Below, one piece after another: positions 9,593 through 18,611 of a stretch of 64,000 nucleotides of DNA (position 1 is its first letter; each line of letters starts with the position of its first letter). A program made the position numbers and the translations under genes. A model generated the notes under the pieces. That model ran no database searches and was not told the origin of the DNA. It worked only from the letters and a program-made list of their open reading frames with translations. Source of the stretch: VKMB-3413 sp041027365 (lineage in GTDB: Bacteria; Pseudomonadota; Alphaproteobacteria; Rhizobiales; Rhizobiaceae); NCBI RefSeq assembly GCF_041027365.1, contig NZ_JBFTEH010000012.1, positions 1 to 64,000 on the forward strand, in the 5' to 3' direction.

Positions 9593-10362
9593 GCGCGCTG
9601 GCAGACACCACGGCCAAGGCGCCGGCAGGGCGGACGATCCTGCAGGCGGAGGGCATCACCAAGCGCTTCGCCGGCCTCGTCTCGGTCAACCAGGTCTCGT
9701 TCGAGATGGTCGAGAACGAGATCCTCGGGCTGATCGGGCCGAACGGCGCCGGCAAGACGACCCTCGTCAACATGATCTCCGGCACGCTGAAGCCGAACGA
9801 GGGCGAATTGCGCTTCGAGGGCCAGCCGATCGACGCGCTGGCACCCTACCAGCGGGCCCATCTCGGCATCTGCCGGACCTTCCAGGTGATGAAGCCCTTC
9901 CCCGGCATGTCGGTCCTGGAGAACGTCACCGTCGGTGCGCTGTTCGGGCGGAACGGCGGCGAGAAGGCGACGGGCAAGGCGCGCGAATCGGCGCGCGAAT
10001 GGATCGAGTTCACCGGCCTCTCCCACCGCATCGAGGCCAAGGCCGATTCACTCGGCGGCCCGGATCGCAAGCGGCTCGAATTCGCCAAGGCCCTGGCGAT
10101 GGGGCCGAAGCTCCTGCTCCTCGACGAGGTGATGGCCGGCCTCAACGCCGTCGAGGTCGAGGAGGTGATCGAGCTGATCAAGAAGATGCGCGAGCGCGGC
10201 GTGACGATCCTCGTGATCGAGCACGTCATCAAGGCGATCCGCAGCCTGTCGGACCGCGTCCTCGTCCTCAACCACGGCGAGAAGATCGCCGAGGGCGACC
10301 CGGCCGTGGTGCTGGAGGATCCGCGCGTCGTGGAAGCCTATCTCGGACGGAGGCGGCAGTGA
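9589..10362 (+). CDS. livG: ABC transporter ATP-binding protein LivG
   Basis: LivG is one of the two ATPases that power the importer. The 257-aa product carries Walker A GPNGAGKTT (50-58), Q-loop in CRTFQVMKPF, and Walker B LLLLDEVMAGL. The region where the ABC signature LSGGQ is expected reads LGGPDRKRLEF, a degenerate form also seen in other LivG proteins. The TTG start at 9589 is supported by GGGAG upstream and by the 4-bp overlap with livM; no better start lies near. It overlaps livF by one base. Confidence 0.9.
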   Translation: MSALADTTAKAPAGRTILQAEGITKRFAGLVSVNQVSFEMVENEILGLIGPNGAGKTTLVNMISGTLKPNEGELRFEGQPIDALAPYQRAHLGICRTFQVMKPFPGMSVLENVTVGALFGRNGGEKATGKARESAREWIEFTGLSHRIEAKADSLGGPDRKRLEFAKALAMGPKLLLLDEVMAGLNAVEVEEVIELIKKMRERGVTILVIEHVIKAIRSLSDRVLVLNHGEKIAEGDPAVVLEDPRVVEAYLGRRRQ

Positions 10363-11075
10363 TGAGCGAGACGCTGCTGAACATCGCGAACCTTACCGCC
10401 GGCTACGGCGCCGTGCCGGTGCTGTTCGACGTGTCGCTGACCGTCGGGCGCGGCGAGATCGTCGCCCTCGTCGGCTCCAACGGCGCGGGCAAGACCACCC
10501 TCCTGCGCGCCGTCTCCCGCGTCATCAAGGCCGAGGGCACGCTGGAGTTCGACGGCACCGACCTGCTGCCGTTGGCGCCGGAGGCCGCCTTCACCCGCGG
10601 TCTCGTCCAGGTGCCCGAGGGCCGGCAGCTCTTCGGCAAGATGACGGTCGAGGAGAATCTCAGGATGGGCGCCTTCCGGCGCAAGGACAAGGCGAACCTC
10701 GACCAGAGCTTCGAGCGCGTCTACGAGCTGTTCCCGCGGCTGAAGGAGCGGCGCCGCCAGCTCGCCGGCAACATGTCCGGCGGCGAGCAGCAGATGTGCG
10801 CCATGGGCCGGGCCCTGATGGCGGCGCCGAAGCTGCTCCTGATCGACGAGATGAGCCTCGGCCTCGCGCCGGTCGTCGTCGACCAGCTGCTGGAGGTCCT
10901 CACCGACATCCGCAGCCAGGGCGTCACCGTCCTCCTCGTCGAGCAGGACGTCTTCGCCGCCTTCTCCGTCGCCGACCGCGGCTATGTCATGGAAACCGGC
11001 AAGATCGTGGGCCAGGGACCGATCGCCGAGCTGCAGAACGACCCGGCGGTGCGCGAGGCCTATCTCGGCGCCTGA
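10362..11075 (+). CDS. livF: ABC transporter ATP-binding protein LivF
   Basis: The second ATPase of the importer, 237 aa, has Walker A GSNGAGKTT (38-46), the canonical signature NMSGGEQQM, Walker B LLLIDEMSLGLAP and the H-loop position replaced by Gln/Asp in VEQDVF. The family-typical phrase VPEGRQLFGKMTVEENL is present. ATG at 10362 overlaps the livG stop; an in-frame GTG just before it is an alternative. It is the last gene of the operon and is convergent with the PaoC-like gene. Confidence 0.92.
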   Translation: MSETLLNIANLTAGYGAVPVLFDVSLTVGRGEIVALVGSNGAGKTTLLRAVSRVIKAEGTLEFDGTDLLPLAPEAAFTRGLVQVPEGRQLFGKMTVEENLRMGAFRRKDKANLDQSFERVYELFPRLKERRRQLAGNMSGGEQQMCAMGRALMAAPKLLLIDEMSLGLAPVVVDQLLEVLTDIRSQGVTVLLVEQDVFAAFSVADRGYVMETGKIVGQGPIAELQNDPAVREAYLGA

Positions 11076-11152
11076 CCGCCGGGCTCCCGTCAAAGCGACG
11101 GCGCCGCGCTGTCGGGCGCGACGCCGTCGATCGGATCGGGAAGATCGACCCG

Positions 11153-13453
11153 CTACAGCAGGCTTTCGAGCGTGATCGGCAGGCGGCGGATGCGTTTTCC
11201 CGTCGCGTGGTAGACGGCGTTGGCGATCGCCGGGGCAACCCCGACGATGGCGAGCTCGCCCACCGCCTTGCCGCCGAGCGGCGTCGCGTCATAGTCCGGC
11301 TCGCCGACCGAGATCGCGGTGATCTCCGGCACGTCGGCATTGGTCGCGATCCGGTAGTCCGCGAGGTTCGACGACAGGATGCGGCCGTTGCGCGGGTCGG
11401 TGACGCCCTCTTCCAGCAGCGCCATGCCGATGCCCATGACGATGCCGCCCTTGAACTGGCTCTCCGCCAGCTTCGGATTGTAGAGCCGGCCGGCATCGAG
11501 CGCGGTGACCACGCGCGCGACGCGGACGGTGCCGAAGTCCTCGTCCACCCGCACCTCAATGAAGTGGGCGCAGAAGGAATGCTTCGAGACCGTCGCCTCG
11601 GGCAGCGATCCGCGGCCGGCGAGCGTCGAGAACATGCGCTGGCGCTCCTCGGCCGAGCGCTCCGCCGGCGGCAGGGTGTCCCGCGTCACCTCCAGATGGT
11701 CGCGCCCGGTGGCGGCGAGCAGTTCGCCGATGCCGATCGCCCCGCCGCGCGAGGCGCCGATCGTCCCGCCTTCCACGAGGAGCGTGTTCGCCTCCCCCCG
11801 CAGGGGCGAGTTCGGGTCCGTCAGGCCGAGCGTGATCAGCTCGTCGCGCGCGGCCTGCGCGGTCTTGTGAACCGCCGCAGTCATCAGGTTGGCGAGCTGC
11901 GAGCCGCCGGCGACCGGCGCGCGCCCGAGCCGGGAATCGCCGAGCTTCACCGACACTTTCTCGACCGGCACGCCGAGCACCTCGGCGGCGGTCTGGGCGA
12001 GAATCGTGTAGGTGCCCGTTCCCATGTCGATGGCGCTCGACAAGACCTCGACCGAGCCGTCCGAGAGGACGCGCACCGTCGCCTCGCCGGGCGCGGCGTA
12101 GACGGGATGGGTGCCGACGGCCATGCCCCAGCCGATCAGCTCGCGGCCCTCGCGCATCGAGCGCGGCGCGGGATTGCGCTTTGCCCAGCCGAACGCCTCG
12201 CCCGCGACGTCGTAGCATTGCAGGAGCCGGCGCGAGGACCAGGGCTTGCCGGTCTCGAAGTCGTGGTCCGGCTCGTTGCGGCGGCGCAGTTCCACCGGAT
12301 CGAGGCCCAGCTCGATCGCCAGCTCGTCCATCGCGCATTCGAGCGCGAAGGCGCTGGGGTTCTTGCCCGGCGCCCGGAATGGCCCGGGCAGCACGGTGTT
12401 CACCGGCACGATGCGCTGGCGCGACCGGAAGTTCGGCACCGCGTACATCATCTTGGTGACGACGCCGAGCGTCTCGGCGAAGGTGCCGTAGACCGAGGTC
12501 TCGCTGAAGGCGTCGTGCTCGAGCGAGACGAGCCGGCCATCCTTCGTCGCCGAGAGCGTCAGCGTCTGGCGCGTCGCCGGCCGCCCGCCATAGGCGGTGA
12601 AGGTCTGCGGCCGCGTCGCCGCGAGCTTGACCGGCCGGCCCAGCATCTTCGCGGCGATCGCCGCCGCCGCCGAATGCGGCAGCCCTTGCGCCTTCGAGCC
12701 GAAGCCGCCGCCGATGAAGGGCGAGAGGACGCGGACATTGTCGAAGGGCAGGTCGAACCAGCCGGCATAGTTGCGGGCGGTGCCGTCGATCCACTGCGTC
12801 GGCTCGTAGATCGTCAGCCGGTCGTCCGCCTCCCAATGCGCGATCAGCCCGTGCGGCTCGATCGGCACGTTGTACTCGCGCGGCGTCTCGTAGGTGGCCG
12901 CAAAGCGCATCCCGGCCTCGGCATGGGGCCCATCCGGCTCGCCCCATTCCTTCGCCAGCGCATCGACCGCCCGGCCCTCGCCGGCCCGTTCGTCGGCGAA
13001 GGTCGGCACCGCCGGCGCTTCCTCATAGGAGATCTCGATGAGGGCCGCGGCCGCGCGCGCCTGTTCCAGCGTATCGGCAACGACGGCCGCGACGAGTTCG
13101 CCGTTGAAGCGGATGTCGCGGGCGAAGGGCACATAGGTGTCGCCCGGCGGGGTGTTGCCGAAGAAGTCCGGCATCGGCTTCAGCGCCAGCGAATTCTCCG
13201 CATCGAGCACCAGGCGCACGCCCGGCGCGGCCTCCGCCGCCGCCTTGTCGATCGAGACGACGCGGCCGGCGCCGATTGTCGCCTGCACGAGGACGCAGTG
13301 GAGAAGGTTCTCCACCGACTGCTCCAGCGCATAGGTCGCGCCGCCGCGGACCTTCAGGCCGCCATCGCCGCGGATCGCGACCCTGCCGAGCGGGCCGGTG
13401 GCTTCGGTGTCGGCGGCACTGCCGTATTTGGCGGGCGTGTCCGTGAGGCTCAT
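11153..13453 (-). CDS. paoC: Aldehyde/xanthine oxidoreductase, molybdenum-binding subunit (PaoC/YagR-like)
   Basis: This 766-aa subunit binds the molybdenum cofactor and hydroxylates aldehydes or purines with water as oxygen donor. The sequence has the two molybdopterin domains of the xanthine oxidase family. The active-site Glu is in GKAVGELAIVG near the C-terminus, and the Moco-loop segments include PFIGGGFGSK and GPFRAPG. The closest arrangement I know is E. coli PaoABC, a periplasmic aldehyde oxidoreductase. Its start overlaps the FAD subunit stop (ATGA), so the operon order is small-medium-large subunit. The substrate is not determinable. Confidence 0.88.
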   Translation of the reverse strand: MSLTDTPAKYGSAADTEATGPLGRVAIRGDGGLKVRGGATYALEQSVENLLHCVLVQATIGAGRVVSIDKAAAEAAPGVRLVLDAENSLALKPMPDFFGNTPPGDTYVPFARDIRFNGELVAAVVADTLEQARAAAALIEISYEEAPAVPTFADERAGEGRAVDALAKEWGEPDGPHAEAGMRFAATYETPREYNVPIEPHGLIAHWEADDRLTIYEPTQWIDGTARNYAGWFDLPFDNVRVLSPFIGGGFGSKAQGLPHSAAAAIAAKMLGRPVKLAATRPQTFTAYGGRPATRQTLTLSATKDGRLVSLEHDAFSETSVYGTFAETLGVVTKMMYAVPNFRSRQRIVPVNTVLPGPFRAPGKNPSAFALECAMDELAIELGLDPVELRRRNEPDHDFETGKPWSSRRLLQCYDVAGEAFGWAKRNPAPRSMREGRELIGWGMAVGTHPVYAAPGEATVRVLSDGSVEVLSSAIDMGTGTYTILAQTAAEVLGVPVEKVSVKLGDSRLGRAPVAGGSQLANLMTAAVHKTAQAARDELITLGLTDPNSPLRGEANTLLVEGGTIGASRGGAIGIGELLAATGRDHLEVTRDTLPPAERSAEERQRMFSTLAGRGSLPEATVSKHSFCAHFIEVRVDEDFGTVRVARVVTALDAGRLYNPKLAESQFKGGIVMGIGMALLEEGVTDPRNGRILSSNLADYRIATNADVPEITAISVGEPDYDATPLGGKAVGELAIVGVAPAIANAVYHATGKRIRRLPITLESLL

Positions 13454-14433
13454 TGGATCCCTCCGACCTTGAGGATCGCCCGCGCGACGACGCGCGGCGC
13501 GAGTTCGATCTTGTAGGCGTTGCCGGCCCAGGACTTGGCGCCCTCGACGGCGAAGCGGGCAGCCTCGCGCACTCTCGCCTCGTCGAGTGCCCTGCCCGTC
13601 AGCGCGGCTTCGACCGCCTCCGCGCGCCAGGGCGTGGTGCCGACGCCGCCGAGCGCGACGCGGATGTCGCGGATGGTGCGCCCGTCGGCCTCCAGCTCCA
13701 GCCCCACCGCGGCGCTCGCCGCGGCGAACTCGTAGGAGGCGCGGTCGCGGACCTTCAGATAGGTCGAATTCGTCGCCGCCTTCGACGCCGGGACGTGAAC
13801 CGCCGTCACCACTTCGCCGGGCTCCAGCACCGTCTCGCGATCAGGCGTTTCGCCGGGCTCCAGAAAGAAGTCGGTGATGGCGATCTCGCGCTTCGTCGTG
13901 CGAATCGTCGCGCCGAGCGCCGTCAGCGCCACGGCGAGGTCGCCGGGATAGAGGGCGATGCACTGGTCGCTGGTGCCGAGGATCGCATGGTCGCGCGTGA
14001 CGTTCTCCAGCGCCGCGCAGCCGGAGCCGGGCTCCCGCTTGTTGCAGGCGGCATAGCCGGCGGGATCGCGGAAATAGGAGCAGCGGGTGCGCTGCAGGAG
14101 ATTGCCGCCGATCGTCGCCATGTTGCGCAGCTGCGCCGATGCCGCGAGGAGCAGCGCCTCCGACACCGCCGGAAAGCGCGCCTCGATGCCGGCATCGGCC
14201 GCGACCCGGCTCATCGTCGCCAGCGCGCCGATCGTCGCGCCGGCCTCGTCGACCGTGACGGCGGAAAGGTCCGGCAGCCGCGTGATGTCGACGACGGTCC
14301 GCGGCTCGGCGACGCCGCATTTGGCGAGGTCGATCAGCGTCGTGCCGCCGGCGATCAGCATCGCGCCGGGATGGCGCGACTGCGCCGCCGCCTCGTCGAG
14401 GCTCGTCGCGCGGGAATAGTCGAAGTCGATCAT
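13450..14433 (-). CDS. paoB: Aldehyde/xanthine oxidoreductase, FAD-binding subunit (PaoB/YagS-like)
   Basis: The 327-aa protein is the electron-transferring flavin subunit. The FAD-binding motif AGGTTLIDL and the second motif TIGGNLLQRTRCSYFRD are visible, followed by several cysteines (in RCSYF, ACNKRE, GSGCAAL and DQCIAL). This cysteine-rich insertion matches the extra [4Fe-4S] cluster known in PaoB and 4-hydroxybenzoyl-CoA reductase and is absent from ordinary xanthine dehydrogenase. It overlaps the neighbours by 4 bp at both ends. Confidence 0.88.
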   Translation of the reverse strand: MIDFDYSRATSLDEAAAQSRHPGAMLIAGGTTLIDLAKCGVAEPRTVVDITRLPDLSAVTVDEAGATIGALATMSRVAADAGIEARFPAVSEALLLAASAQLRNMATIGGNLLQRTRCSYFRDPAGYAACNKREPGSGCAALENVTRDHAILGTSDQCIALYPGDLAVALTALGATIRTTKREIAITDFFLEPGETPDRETVLEPGEVVTAVHVPASKAATNSTYLKVRDRASYEFAAASAAVGLELEADGRTIRDIRVALGGVGTTPWRAEAVEAALTGRALDEARVREAARFAVEGAKSWAGNAYKIELAPRVVARAILKVGGIQ

Positions 14434-14918
14434 GCGCGGGCCTCTTCGCTCTGCTGCGCCGCCTTCTTCACCGCCGCGACGATGCCGTTATAGGCGCCGC
14501 AGCGGCAGAGATTGCCGGCCATGAATTCGCGGATCTCGTCATCGGAGCCGGCATGGCCCTCTTCGATGCAGGCGACGGCGGACATGATCTGGCCGGGCGT
14601 GCAGTAGCCGCACTGGAAGGCGTCCTCCTCGAGGAAGGCCTGCTGCACGGGATGCGGCGCGCCGTCTTTTCCGGCGAGACCCTCGATCGTCGTCACCGCC
14701 TTGCCCTCCGCCTGTACGGCGAGGGTCAGGCAGGCGAGCACCCGCTCGCCGTCGACATGGACGGTGCAGGCGCCGCACTGGCCCTGGTCGCAGCCCTTCT
14801 TGGTGCCGGTGAGGCCGAGATGCTCGCGCAGCGCGTCGAGCAGCGTCACCCGCGGCTCCAGCGTCACGGCGTGCAGCGCGCCGTTGATATTCAGTTCCAT
14901 CGATCTGAGGCTCGCCAT
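14430..14918 (-). CDS. paoA: Aldehyde/xanthine oxidoreductase, [2Fe-2S] subunit (PaoA/YagT-like)
   Basis: This 162-aa subunit carries two [2Fe-2S] clusters. The plant-ferredoxin-type ligands lie in GCDQGQCGACTVHVDG and the second cluster in QCGYCTPGQIM and NLCRCGAY. ATG at 14918 is preceded by AAGGAGACAGCTC, a good ribosome binding site; a longer frame to 14978 has none. E. coli PaoA has a Tat signal peptide, but this protein begins directly with the ferredoxin fold, so the complex is probably cytoplasmic. First gene of the operon, divergent from the TetR regulator. Confidence 0.9.
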   Translation of the reverse strand: MASLRSMELNINGALHAVTLEPRVTLLDALREHLGLTGTKKGCDQGQCGACTVHVDGERVLACLTLAVQAEGKAVTTIEGLAGKDGAPHPVQQAFLEEDAFQCGYCTPGQIMSAVACIEEGHAGSDDEIREFMAGNLCRCGAYNGIVAAVKKAAQQSEEARA

Positions 14919-15247
14919 GAGCTGTCTCCTTCGAGCGGCAAAGGACGGACCGTCCGTCAGTTGGGCCATGCGCTGCACCAGCTCGCGCCCGGCCTTTCTG
15001 CCATCGGTCCTGCCGAAAGCCGGGCTCCGTCGCTGACGCGGGTCCCGGCCCTTGTGGAAGCCTGTCCGAAGCGGCGATCCGGCATCCCATGACGGGCGGG
15101 CGATGACAGGCCGCCGCCGGGATGCGATAAGGTGATCGGGTTGCTCCGGATTAACCGGAGGGGCCTCCGGTTATTGCCGAAGTATGCCCTGCCCGTCCGG
15201 GTTCAAGGCCGGCGCCGGAAATTTCTCGACGAGTAGGCCTTTCCACC
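14919..15247. other. Divergent regulatory region between paoABC and tetR
   Basis: This 329-bp spacer contains no gene I can support. It carries the palindromic half-site cluster at 15144-15173 close to the tetR start, which is the only clear structure. Confidence 0.6.
15144..15173. promoter_or_regulatory. Candidate TetR-family operator: three CTCCGG/CCGGAG half-sites
   Basis: A 22-bp inverted repeat (arms 15152-15161 and 15164-15173, 10 bp each, spacer GG) lies 75 bp upstream of the tetR start. A third half-site CTCCGG at 15144-15149 faces CCGGAG at 15155-15160. Its size and position fit autoregulation and control of paoABC by the adjacent TetR protein. No -35/-10 was assigned. Confidence 0.5.
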
Positions 15248-15880
15248 GTGTCCATTCAGAAGCCAGAGGCCGCAGACGAGGCAGACGAGGCCGGCGCTTC
15301 GCCGCGGCCGCTGCGCGCCGACGCCCGGCGCAACCGCGACAAGCTGACCGCCGCGGCGGCAAAGGCCTTCGCGCGGTCCGGCGTCGACGCCTCGCTGGAG
15401 GCGATCGCCCGCGAGGCCGGCGTCGGCACCGGCACGCTCTACCGCCACTTTCCGACGCGCGAGGCGCTGATCGAGGCGGTGTATCGCCGCGAGGTGGAGG
15501 GCCTCGTCGCGGCCGCCGACGACCTCCTGCGCCAGGAGACGCCGGACGCGGCGCTCGCCGAATGGATGCAGCGCTATGTCGACTACATCGCCACCAAGCG
15601 CGGCATGCGCGACAGCCTCAAGCTGCTCCTGGAATCGAATTCGCCGCTCTTCGCCGAGACCCACGGCCTCGTGCCGCGCACCTTTCGCCGCCTGATGGAG
15701 CAGGCCGTCCAGTCCGGCACGATCCGTCCCGACGCCGACAGCGCCGACGTCCTGCACGCCCTCTCCAGCATCTATTCGGCGACCGACGGGCCGGACTGGC
15801 ACGAACGCTCGCGCCGGCTCGTCGCGCTGATCATGGACGGTCTGCGCTATGGCGCGCCGAGGCCGAGCCAGCGGCGCTGA
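15248..15880 (+). CDS. TetR/AcrR family transcriptional regulator
   Basis: The 210-aa protein has a TetR N-terminal helix-turn-helix domain after a short acidic tail: ARRNRDKLTAAAAKAFA (about 27-43) and the recognition part AREAGVGTGTLYRHFPTREA (about 54-73). The C-terminal ligand domain is of the SbtR-like type. It is divergent from paoABC and lies next to a repeated palindrome, so it is the likely local repressor of that operon, responding to a small molecule. The start is GTG at 15248. Confidence 0.88.
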   Translation: MSIQKPEAADEADEAGASPRPLRADARRNRDKLTAAAAKAFARSGVDASLEAIAREAGVGTGTLYRHFPTREALIEAVYRREVEGLVAAADDLLRQETPDAALAEWMQRYVDYIATKRGMRDSLKLLLESNSPLFAETHGLVPRTFRRLMEQAVQSGTIRPDADSADVLHALSSIYSATDGPDWHERSRRLVALIMDGLRYGAPRPSQRR

Positions 15881-15897
15881 CGCCGCGACGCGGCGTC
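15879..15897 (+). terminator. GC-rich hairpin after tetR
   Basis: A perfect 9-bp inverted repeat (GACGCCGCG, A, CGCGGCGTC) begins at the tetR stop codon. It lies between convergent genes, but no T-run follows, so it may act as a weak terminator or 3'-end stabiliser only. Confidence 0.4.
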
Positions 15898-16009
15898 CAC
15901 ACAGGGCGGACCCTGCCACCCGTCGTCTCCGGCTCGCGGACGTCCACCTCGCCCGGCCGCTGACGGTCCTGCGAGTTTCCGTCCGACCGGCGGTGCGCTT
16001 CTGCCGCCC

Positions 16010-16987
16010 TCACTCCAGCCCGAGACGCGTCCTCAGAAACGCCTCCTGCTCGTCCAGCGTCTTACGGCCGGCGGCCGAGGGGAAGCTCTGGAAGACGTGC
16101 GCGCCGCCGTTCGTCAGGGACAATTCCGCCGCATTGCCGGCGCTCGCCCAGCGCGCCGCCATGAACAGCGTGTCGTCGACGAGGAGGTCAGCCGTCCCGC
16201 AGGAGAACAGCGCCGGCGGCAGGCCCTTGAGGTCGGCGTAGAGCGGCGACACCGCCGGGTCCTTCAGCGAGTAGCGGTCCGGAACGAAGCGCAGGACGAA
16301 CTCCTTCACGTCGTCGGTGTTCAGCACCAGCCGATCCTTGCCGAAGGCGCGCACGCTCGGCGTCAGCGAGAGGTCGTAGCAGCCGGCAACGAGGTTCGCG
16401 GCCCGGAACGGCGTCAGCCTGTAGTCGTCGCGCAGCCGGATCAGCGTCAGGACGGAGAGGTGCGCGCCCGCCGATTCGCCGCCGATCGCGAGGACGCCGC
16501 GCGGCAGCGACAGGTTGCCGTTCGCGAGCGCCAGCGCGACGGCGACGCAGTCGTCGGGCGCCGCGGGAAAGGGATGCTCCGGCGCCAGGCGATATTCCAC
16601 CGAGGCGACGGTGAGCCCGGTATTGTCGGCGAGGCGCCGCAGCCGCGGATCGCCCTCCTCGGCGCCGCCCCACACCCAGCCGCCGCCGTGGATGTGCAGG
16701 AAGGTGCCGCGGGTGTCGCCGTTCGACGGCCGCAGCACCCGGATCGGGATCGACCGGCCGGCCGGTCCGTAATGGGTGATTGTCTCGGCCGCGCGGTCCT
16801 TCGGCGCGGCGGGAAAGGTGCCCCGCCCCTCCTTGCGCGACCGGCGCACCTCGGCGATCGGCATCGACCAGGGATCCGGCCGAACCTTGTGGCCGGCGAT
16901 GATCGTCTGGTTGAGCCGAGCGAGCTCGGGATCGATCCCCTCGGGGTCGAACGCTGCGGGATCGATCGTCAGATGCGGGTTTGCCAT
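16010..16987 (-). CDS. Alpha/beta hydrolase, hormone-sensitive-lipase family esterase
   Basis: The 325-aa protein shows the HSL-family oxyanion motif HGGGW (100-104) and nucleophile elbow GGESAGAH with Ser at 172. The probable acid is in GTADLLVDD and the catalytic His in NGGAHVFQSF. Such enzymes hydrolyse short-chain carboxylic esters; the substrate is unknown. There is no signal peptide, so it should be cytoplasmic. It is a single-gene unit, convergent with tetR. Confidence 0.88.
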   Translation of the reverse strand: MANPHLTIDPAAFDPEGIDPELARLNQTIIAGHKVRPDPWSMPIAEVRRSRKEGRGTFPAAPKDRAAETITHYGPAGRSIPIRVLRPSNGDTRGTFLHIHGGGWVWGGAEEGDPRLRRLADNTGLTVASVEYRLAPEHPFPAAPDDCVAVALALANGNLSLPRGVLAIGGESAGAHLSVLTLIRLRDDYRLTPFRAANLVAGCYDLSLTPSVRAFGKDRLVLNTDDVKEFVLRFVPDRYSLKDPAVSPLYADLKGLPPALFSCGTADLLVDDTLFMAARWASAGNAAELSLTNGGAHVFQSFPSAAGRKTLDEQEAFLRTRLGLE

Positions 16988-17283
16988 GCCGTTGCCCCTG
17001 TTGCCGAAGCGGAAAGTTAGGCGGCGGACGCAACCGTTGTAGGGGCTCGCCCTACAGCCGGAAAATCGGTGCTCGCCAGGCGCGGTTCAGACGAGCCCCC
17101 GTCGCAGGCGCGCCCGACCATGTGACGGCGGACGAAGGAACCGCCGATCGCGCCGCGGCAGGCGCTGATCGTTTTCCCCCGCAACGATTTCGCGCCGAAC
17201 CTCGGCAGACCCGGTGCATTCCCCTGCCAGACCGGCCCGCCACGGCGCGCCGAACTGCAGCGACGGCGAAGGAGAGACACGGC

Positions 17284-18420
17284 ATGGCGCAGCGACGGGG
17301 CGGCATCGGTATCGGATGGATCATCGTGCGGGCGCTCCTGGCGCTGCTCGCCCTCGCCCTCATCGTCGTGACCTTCCTGCCCTTCCTCGGCACCAACAGC
17401 TGGTGGGTGCGCTTCCTCGACTTCCCGCGCGTCGAGTTCCTGTGGGCCGCCGTCATCGTGCTGGTGATCTCGCTCGGGCTGCCCGGGCGCCTGCGCTGGT
17501 ACGGCCTTATCACCAGCCTCGTCGCGGCGGCCGCCCTCGGCGTCCAGAGCTGGATCGTGGTGCCCTATTCCGCCATCGCGCCGGTCGCGGCGGCGAGTGC
17601 CGCGAGCTGTCCGGCGGGCAACCGGCTGCGCGTTCTCGAGGCCAATGTCCAGATGACAAACGAGCACGACAACCGGCTCTTCGACGAGGTGAAATCGGCG
17701 GATGCCGACGTCCTGCTCTTCGAGGAGGTCGACAAGTGGTGGGACGAACAGTTCCGCCAGATGCACGACCGCTATCCCCACTTCAAGCACTACGTCACGC
17801 AGAACTATTACGGGATCACGCTGCTCTCGAAATATCCGCTGGTCTCGCCCGACATCCGCTTCCTCGCCAATTCGCACGACCCCGCGGTCTTCTCCGGCGT
17901 CACCCTGCCGTCCGGCCAGACCATCCGCTTCTACGGCATCCATCCGCGGCCGCCGACCTTCGGCCAGTCCTCGGCCGAGCGCGATGCGGTGGTCTCGGCT
18001 GCGGCGCTGGCGATCGCGGACGACAAGCAGCCCTCGATCCTCATCGGCGACATGAACGCCACGCCCTGGTCCTCGATCGTCCGGCGTTCGGCGAGGATCG
18101 GCCACCTCCTCGACCCCCGCCTCGGCCGCGGCTGGTATCCGACCTGGAAGGCCAACGCGACGATCATGCGCTGGCCGCTGGACGAGGTGCTGTTCGGGCC
18201 TGCGTTCGCTCTGACGGATTTCCAGGTCCTGCCGCCTTTCGGCTCGGATCACCAGCCGACGCTGACGACGCTCTGCTACGATCCGCAGCTGAACCAGGCG
18301 GCGCCGCAGCCGGTGAACGGCGACATCCAGGCGGCTCTGCAGGCGGTCAAGACCGGCCAGGGCAAGGCCGCGCCGTCGCCTGAACCGAAGGCGGGCAAGC
18401 AGGAGCCGGGCGGCGACTGA
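17284..18420 (+). CDS. Membrane-anchored endonuclease/exonuclease/phosphatase family protein
   Basis: The 378-aa product starts with three hydrophobic helices (about 11-31, 43-58, 62-82), followed by a periplasmic EEP-fold domain. EEP motifs include RVLEANVQM, the catalytic Glu in LLFEEVDKWW, YGIHPRPP, ILIGDMNATPWS and the terminal FGSDHQPT. Members may act on phosphodiesters or phospholipids. ATG at 17284 is preceded by AAGGAG; a longer frame upstream to 16981 lacks any family similarity. The C-terminus ends in a Lys/Pro-rich tail. Confidence 0.85.
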   Translation: MAQRRGGIGIGWIIVRALLALLALALIVVTFLPFLGTNSWWVRFLDFPRVEFLWAAVIVLVISLGLPGRLRWYGLITSLVAAAALGVQSWIVVPYSAIAPVAAASAASCPAGNRLRVLEANVQMTNEHDNRLFDEVKSADADVLLFEEVDKWWDEQFRQMHDRYPHFKHYVTQNYYGITLLSKYPLVSPDIRFLANSHDPAVFSGVTLPSGQTIRFYGIHPRPPTFGQSSAERDAVVSAAALAIADDKQPSILIGDMNATPWSSIVRRSARIGHLLDPRLGRGWYPTWKANATIMRWPLDEVLFGPAFALTDFQVLPPFGSDHQPTLTTLCYDPQLNQAAPQPVNGDIQAALQAVKTGQGKAAPSPEPKAGKQEPGGD

Positions 18421-18446
18421 CCCGCCGGGCTCCGGTCACCGGGCGT

Positions 18447-18611
18447 TCAGCGCGCGTCGCCCGGCCCGCTCTTCGGCTGGTAATAGCGCTCGCTGCCGCA
18501 GCTCGGGCATTTCGGGATCACGTCGCCTTCGGAGACGTGGATGTGGTTGGAGCAGTTCTCGCAGCGCAGCTCCAGATCCCGTTCCGCCCGATGTCCCGCC
18601 TCGATGCTCAT
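18447..18611 (-). CDS. Small zinc-ribbon protein (54 aa)
   Basis: The 54-aa protein has two CXXC knuckles, CENC (17-20) and CPSC (35-38), separated by 14 residues, the pattern of a zinc ribbon. It starts MSIEAGHRAERD at ATG 18611 after AGGAGAGGAGC on the minus strand. Small zinc ribbons of this kind are widespread in alphaproteobacteria without a known function. A longer frame through it extends to 19136 but that extension is antisense to the exported-protein gene and has no family features. Confidence 0.72.
   Translation of the reverse strand: MSIEAGHRAERDLELRCENCSNHIHVSEGDVIPKCPSCGSERYYQPKSGPGDAR

Noticed and set aside
11096..11129. GC-rich inverted repeat between livF and the PaoC-like gene as a terminator
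   Set aside because: The 8-bp arms are separated by 18 nt and no T-run follows, so chance in GC-rich DNA is likely.
10796..13516. A 906-aa plus-strand frame opposite the PaoC-like gene
   Set aside because: The translation is low-complexity and antisense to a subunit with clear molybdopterin and active-site motifs.
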